Assembly (NCBI RefSeq): GCF_029873255.1
Contig: NZ_CP123622.1
Span: 1,948,501-2,012,500, forward strand
Source: Pigmentibacter sp. JX0631
GTDB taxonomy: Bacteria > Bdellovibrionota_B > Oligoflexia > Silvanigrellales > Silvanigrellaceae
Reading direction: 5' to 3'
DNA length: 64,000 nt
The translations under genes and the position numbers were made by a program. This document shows positions 62,425 to 64,000 of this stretch, one piece after another; the first letter of the stretch is position 1, and every line of letters begins with the position of its first letter. The notes below the pieces were generated by a model, which saw nothing but the letters and a program-made list of their open reading frames with translations, was not told where the DNA came from and did no database searches.

Positions 62425-63549
62425 ATGAGTATTATGCCTGTTGTTGAGTTAAGTACTGAATTAGAAAAACCAACTCCTTTTTTCTTTGGCTATCAAATTG
62501 AAGAAATGCTCATAAGTAAACTAGCTAATTGTCAGTTTGATAAATTGTTTTTCCTTACTGAAGAATCAGTTTTTAAACTTTATGGAGAAAAGTTATTCGA
62601 AAAGCTTAAACTCAATTTTCCAAATATATCATTGAAGTTACTTTTAGCTGGCGAGCAAAACAAATACTTCAAAAATTTAGAAGAACTCTGCGAAAATTTA
62701 ATTGAGCAGAATGTATCGAAAAAATCTATTCTTCTAGCATTTGGCGGAGGGGGAGTGGGTAATTTGGTGGGCCTCACTGCTGGTTTGTTATTTAGAGGTA
62801 TTCGTTTTATAGAAATTCCAACAACTTTTACTGGGCAAACAGACAGCACTCTAAGTAACAAGCAAGCAGTAAATGGAAAAACTGGAAAAAACCATTTTGG
62901 ATTATATCATGCTCCATTATATATTTTTGCAGACACTCAATACTTAATCACTGAACCAAAAGCTGCTAGAAGATCTGGAATTGTAGAAGGAATAAAAAAT
63001 GGCTTTATTTCTGACAAAGATTTTTTTACATATTTGCACAATTATTTGAGTTATGATGATCCAAAAAATGTTATTAATACTTACGATTTAGCTCTTAAGA
63101 TAATAAAATCTAAATTAAAAATAATAAGAGATGATCCTTCTGAAAAAAATTATGGAATTATTTTAGAATATGGACATACTTTTGGTCATGGCATTGAATG
63201 GTTATTGCAAGGAAAAATGATTCATGGTGATGCAGTGTCTTTTGGAATGAGAATAGCAGCAGAACTTTCATTTGAAATTGGGTTATTAAAAAGAGAAGAG
63301 GTTGAATTACATTATGACATAATTGAAAATAAATTAGGCCATAAAGAAAAACTTCCAAATGAAATTACTACAGAACGATTAATTGATGCAATGATTAAAG
63401 ATAATAAAAAAACTGGTAGAGAATTACGCTTTGTATTACTAGAAAAGATTGGAAAGTGTTATAATCCAGAAGGAGATTATTTAGTTACTGTAAATATAAA
63501 TACTGTTAAAAAGGTTTTAGATAAATTTTTACTAAATAATAAATATTAA
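62425..63549 (+). CDS. Sugar-phosphate cyclase, 2-deoxy-scyllo-inosose-synthase-like
   Basis: 374 residues of the dehydroquinate-synthase fold. NAD-binding motif AFGGGGVGNLVGLTAGLLFRGI at about residues 107-128, followed by IPTTFTGQTDSTLSNKQAVNG. The SNKQAVN phrase and 'GLLFRGI' are closer to 2-deoxy-scyllo-inosose synthase (BtrC type, ...SLKQAVN) than to AroB (...GGKTAIN). Zinc ligands are present: Glu in RRSGIVEGIKNG, and His in EYGHTFGHGIEW and MIHGDAVSFGM. Likely converts a sugar phosphate to a cyclitol ketone. Its promoter carries a Fur-like box, and a TIM-barrel isomerase gene follows, so it heads a biosynthetic operon. Confidence 0.82.
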   Translation: MSIMPVVELSTELEKPTPFFFGYQIEEMLISKLANCQFDKLFFLTEESVFKLYGEKLFEKLKLNFPNISLKLLLAGEQNKYFKNLEELCENLIEQNVSKKSILLAFGGGGVGNLVGLTAGLLFRGIRFIEIPTTFTGQTDSTLSNKQAVNGKTGKNHFGLYHAPLYIFADTQYLITEPKAARRSGIVEGIKNGFISDKDFFTYLHNYLSYDDPKNVINTYDLALKIIKSKLKIIRDDPSEKNYGIILEYGHTFGHGIEWLLQGKMIHGDAVSFGMRIAAELSFEIGLLKREEVELHYDIIENKLGHKEKLPNEITTERLIDAMIKDNKKTGRELRFVLLEKIGKCYNPEGDYLVTVNINTVKKVLDKFLLNNKY

Positions 63550-63585
63550 AAAAAATATTAGGTGAAATTTTTGAAAAGGAAAGTT

Positions 63586-64000
63586 ATGTATACAGTATTA
63601 AATATTACAAAAGATCATGATGCTAACAATAGTAAAATGAGTTCAAATTTAGGGCATGAGGAATTAGATTTTTATCAATCTTGCAAATTAGCAAAAAAAC
63701 ATGGTTTTAAAGGGATAAATATTGATCTCGAATATCCAAAATATTCAGCAACTGAGATGAAATTTTTCTTGAATGAATTTGAATTAAAACCTGTATCATT
63801 TCATTTAACAGTAAAATTAGAAGGAACTGAATTAGAATATACAGAATCATTAAAAAGATTTAAACAGCAAGCAAAAATGGCTGAAAAAATTGGTTGTTTT
63901 TTAGCACTAAAATATATACCACCTTTTTCTGAAAAACTAAATTTTGATAAAAATTTTCGTTTATATATGCAGAGATTAAATACATTAAAGAATATTTTAG
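63586..64000 (+). CDS. TIM-barrel sugar isomerase/epimerase, partial (runs off window)
   Basis: The first 138 residues only. The ATG at 63586 has AAAGGA upstream. The start MYTVLNITKDHDAN, then ELDFYQSCKLAKKHGFKGINIDLEYP, PVSFHLTVKLEG, and RFKQQAKMAEKIGCFLALKYIPP follow the AP-endonuclease-2/xylose-isomerase-like barrel (IolE/IolH type). It begins 36 bases after the cyclase gene and is surely co-transcribed. With a cyclase beside it, a cyclitol or aminocyclitol precursor pathway is the natural reading; its own reaction cannot be fixed from a fragment. Confidence 0.7.
   Translation, partial: MYTVLNITKDHDANNSKMSSNLGHEELDFYQSCKLAKKHGFKGINIDLEYPKYSATEMKFFLNEFELKPVSFHLTVKLEGTELEYTESLKRFKQQAKMAEKIGCFLALKYIPPFSEKLNFDKNFRLYMQRLNTLKNIL

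Noticed and set aside
1-64000. CRISPR arrays or insertion sequences
   Set aside because: No regularly spaced repeats, transposase genes or paired terminal inverted repeats were found on reading.

Overview
This is a chromosomal-type window from an AT-rich Gram-negative bacterium. Low G+C, abundant lipoproteins and envelope TPR proteins, an acyclic-carotenoid operon, a tmRNA, and genes resembling those of predatory or filamentous delta-like bacteria fit the Bdellovibrionota/Oligoflexia (for example Silvanigrellales-like). That placement is inference from gene content. No 16S rRNA or marker protein settles it.

Layout. 0.1-8.8 kb: a tRNA-dihydrouridine synthase, then a tightly coupled four-gene operon of exported TPR/coiled-coil proteins ending in a TPR lipoprotein. 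8.8-9.3 kb: a small RRM RNA-binding protein with a structured leader and a strong terminator. 9.4-22.2 kb: a remnant of a sugar-transferase gene, then a divergent carotenoid locus. The leftward arm holds a CrtI/CRTISO-like oxidoreductase and two SDR-type enzymes. The rightward arm holds a CrtD-like desaturase with an ATT start, a membrane protein, a CrtE-type prenyl synthase, a CrtC-CrtB fusion, CrtI, an epimerase-like protein and a methyltransferase. Together these could build and modify a 1-hydroxylated acyclic carotenoid.

22.5-37.6 kb is accessory: an SGNH hydrolase gene split by one in-frame stop, a solute-binding-like protein, a 1799-residue secreted RHS protein with a hydrophobic post-core tail, a secreted unknown, two paralogous lipoproteins and a DUF4153 membrane protein. 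37.6-42.6 kb: a Panacea-Fic toxin-antitoxin-like pair, tcdA, and a ParA plus DNA-binding-protein module associated with two copies of a long palindrome. 42.8-50 kb: membrane and transport genes, a DUF2652 protein, the intact SGNH paralogue, a macro-domain/membrane-protein pair behind a Fur-like box, and an unknown gene whose promoter-to-start region is a 47-bp near-perfect palindrome.

50-62 kb: a lipoprotein amidase, a MocR regulator divergent from a flavin-binding protein, tRNA-Met(CAT), a topoisomerase III-like enzyme, a lipoprotein, an inositol-monophosphatase-family phosphatase, an Ala/Pro repeat lipoprotein, an aldehyde dehydrogenase-like protein, tmRNA and a second solute-binding-like protein. 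62.3-64 kb: the start of a probable iron-regulated cyclitol operon, with a Fur-like box over its promoter, a 2-deoxy-scyllo-inosose-synthase-like sugar-phosphate cyclase and a TIM-barrel sugar isomerase that runs off the window.

Most notable for follow-up: the Fur-boxed cyclitol operon, the CrtC-CrtB fusion with the ATT-start crtD and its leader, the ParA/palindrome module, the Panacea-Fic pair, and the palindrome-controlled gene at 49.2 kb.
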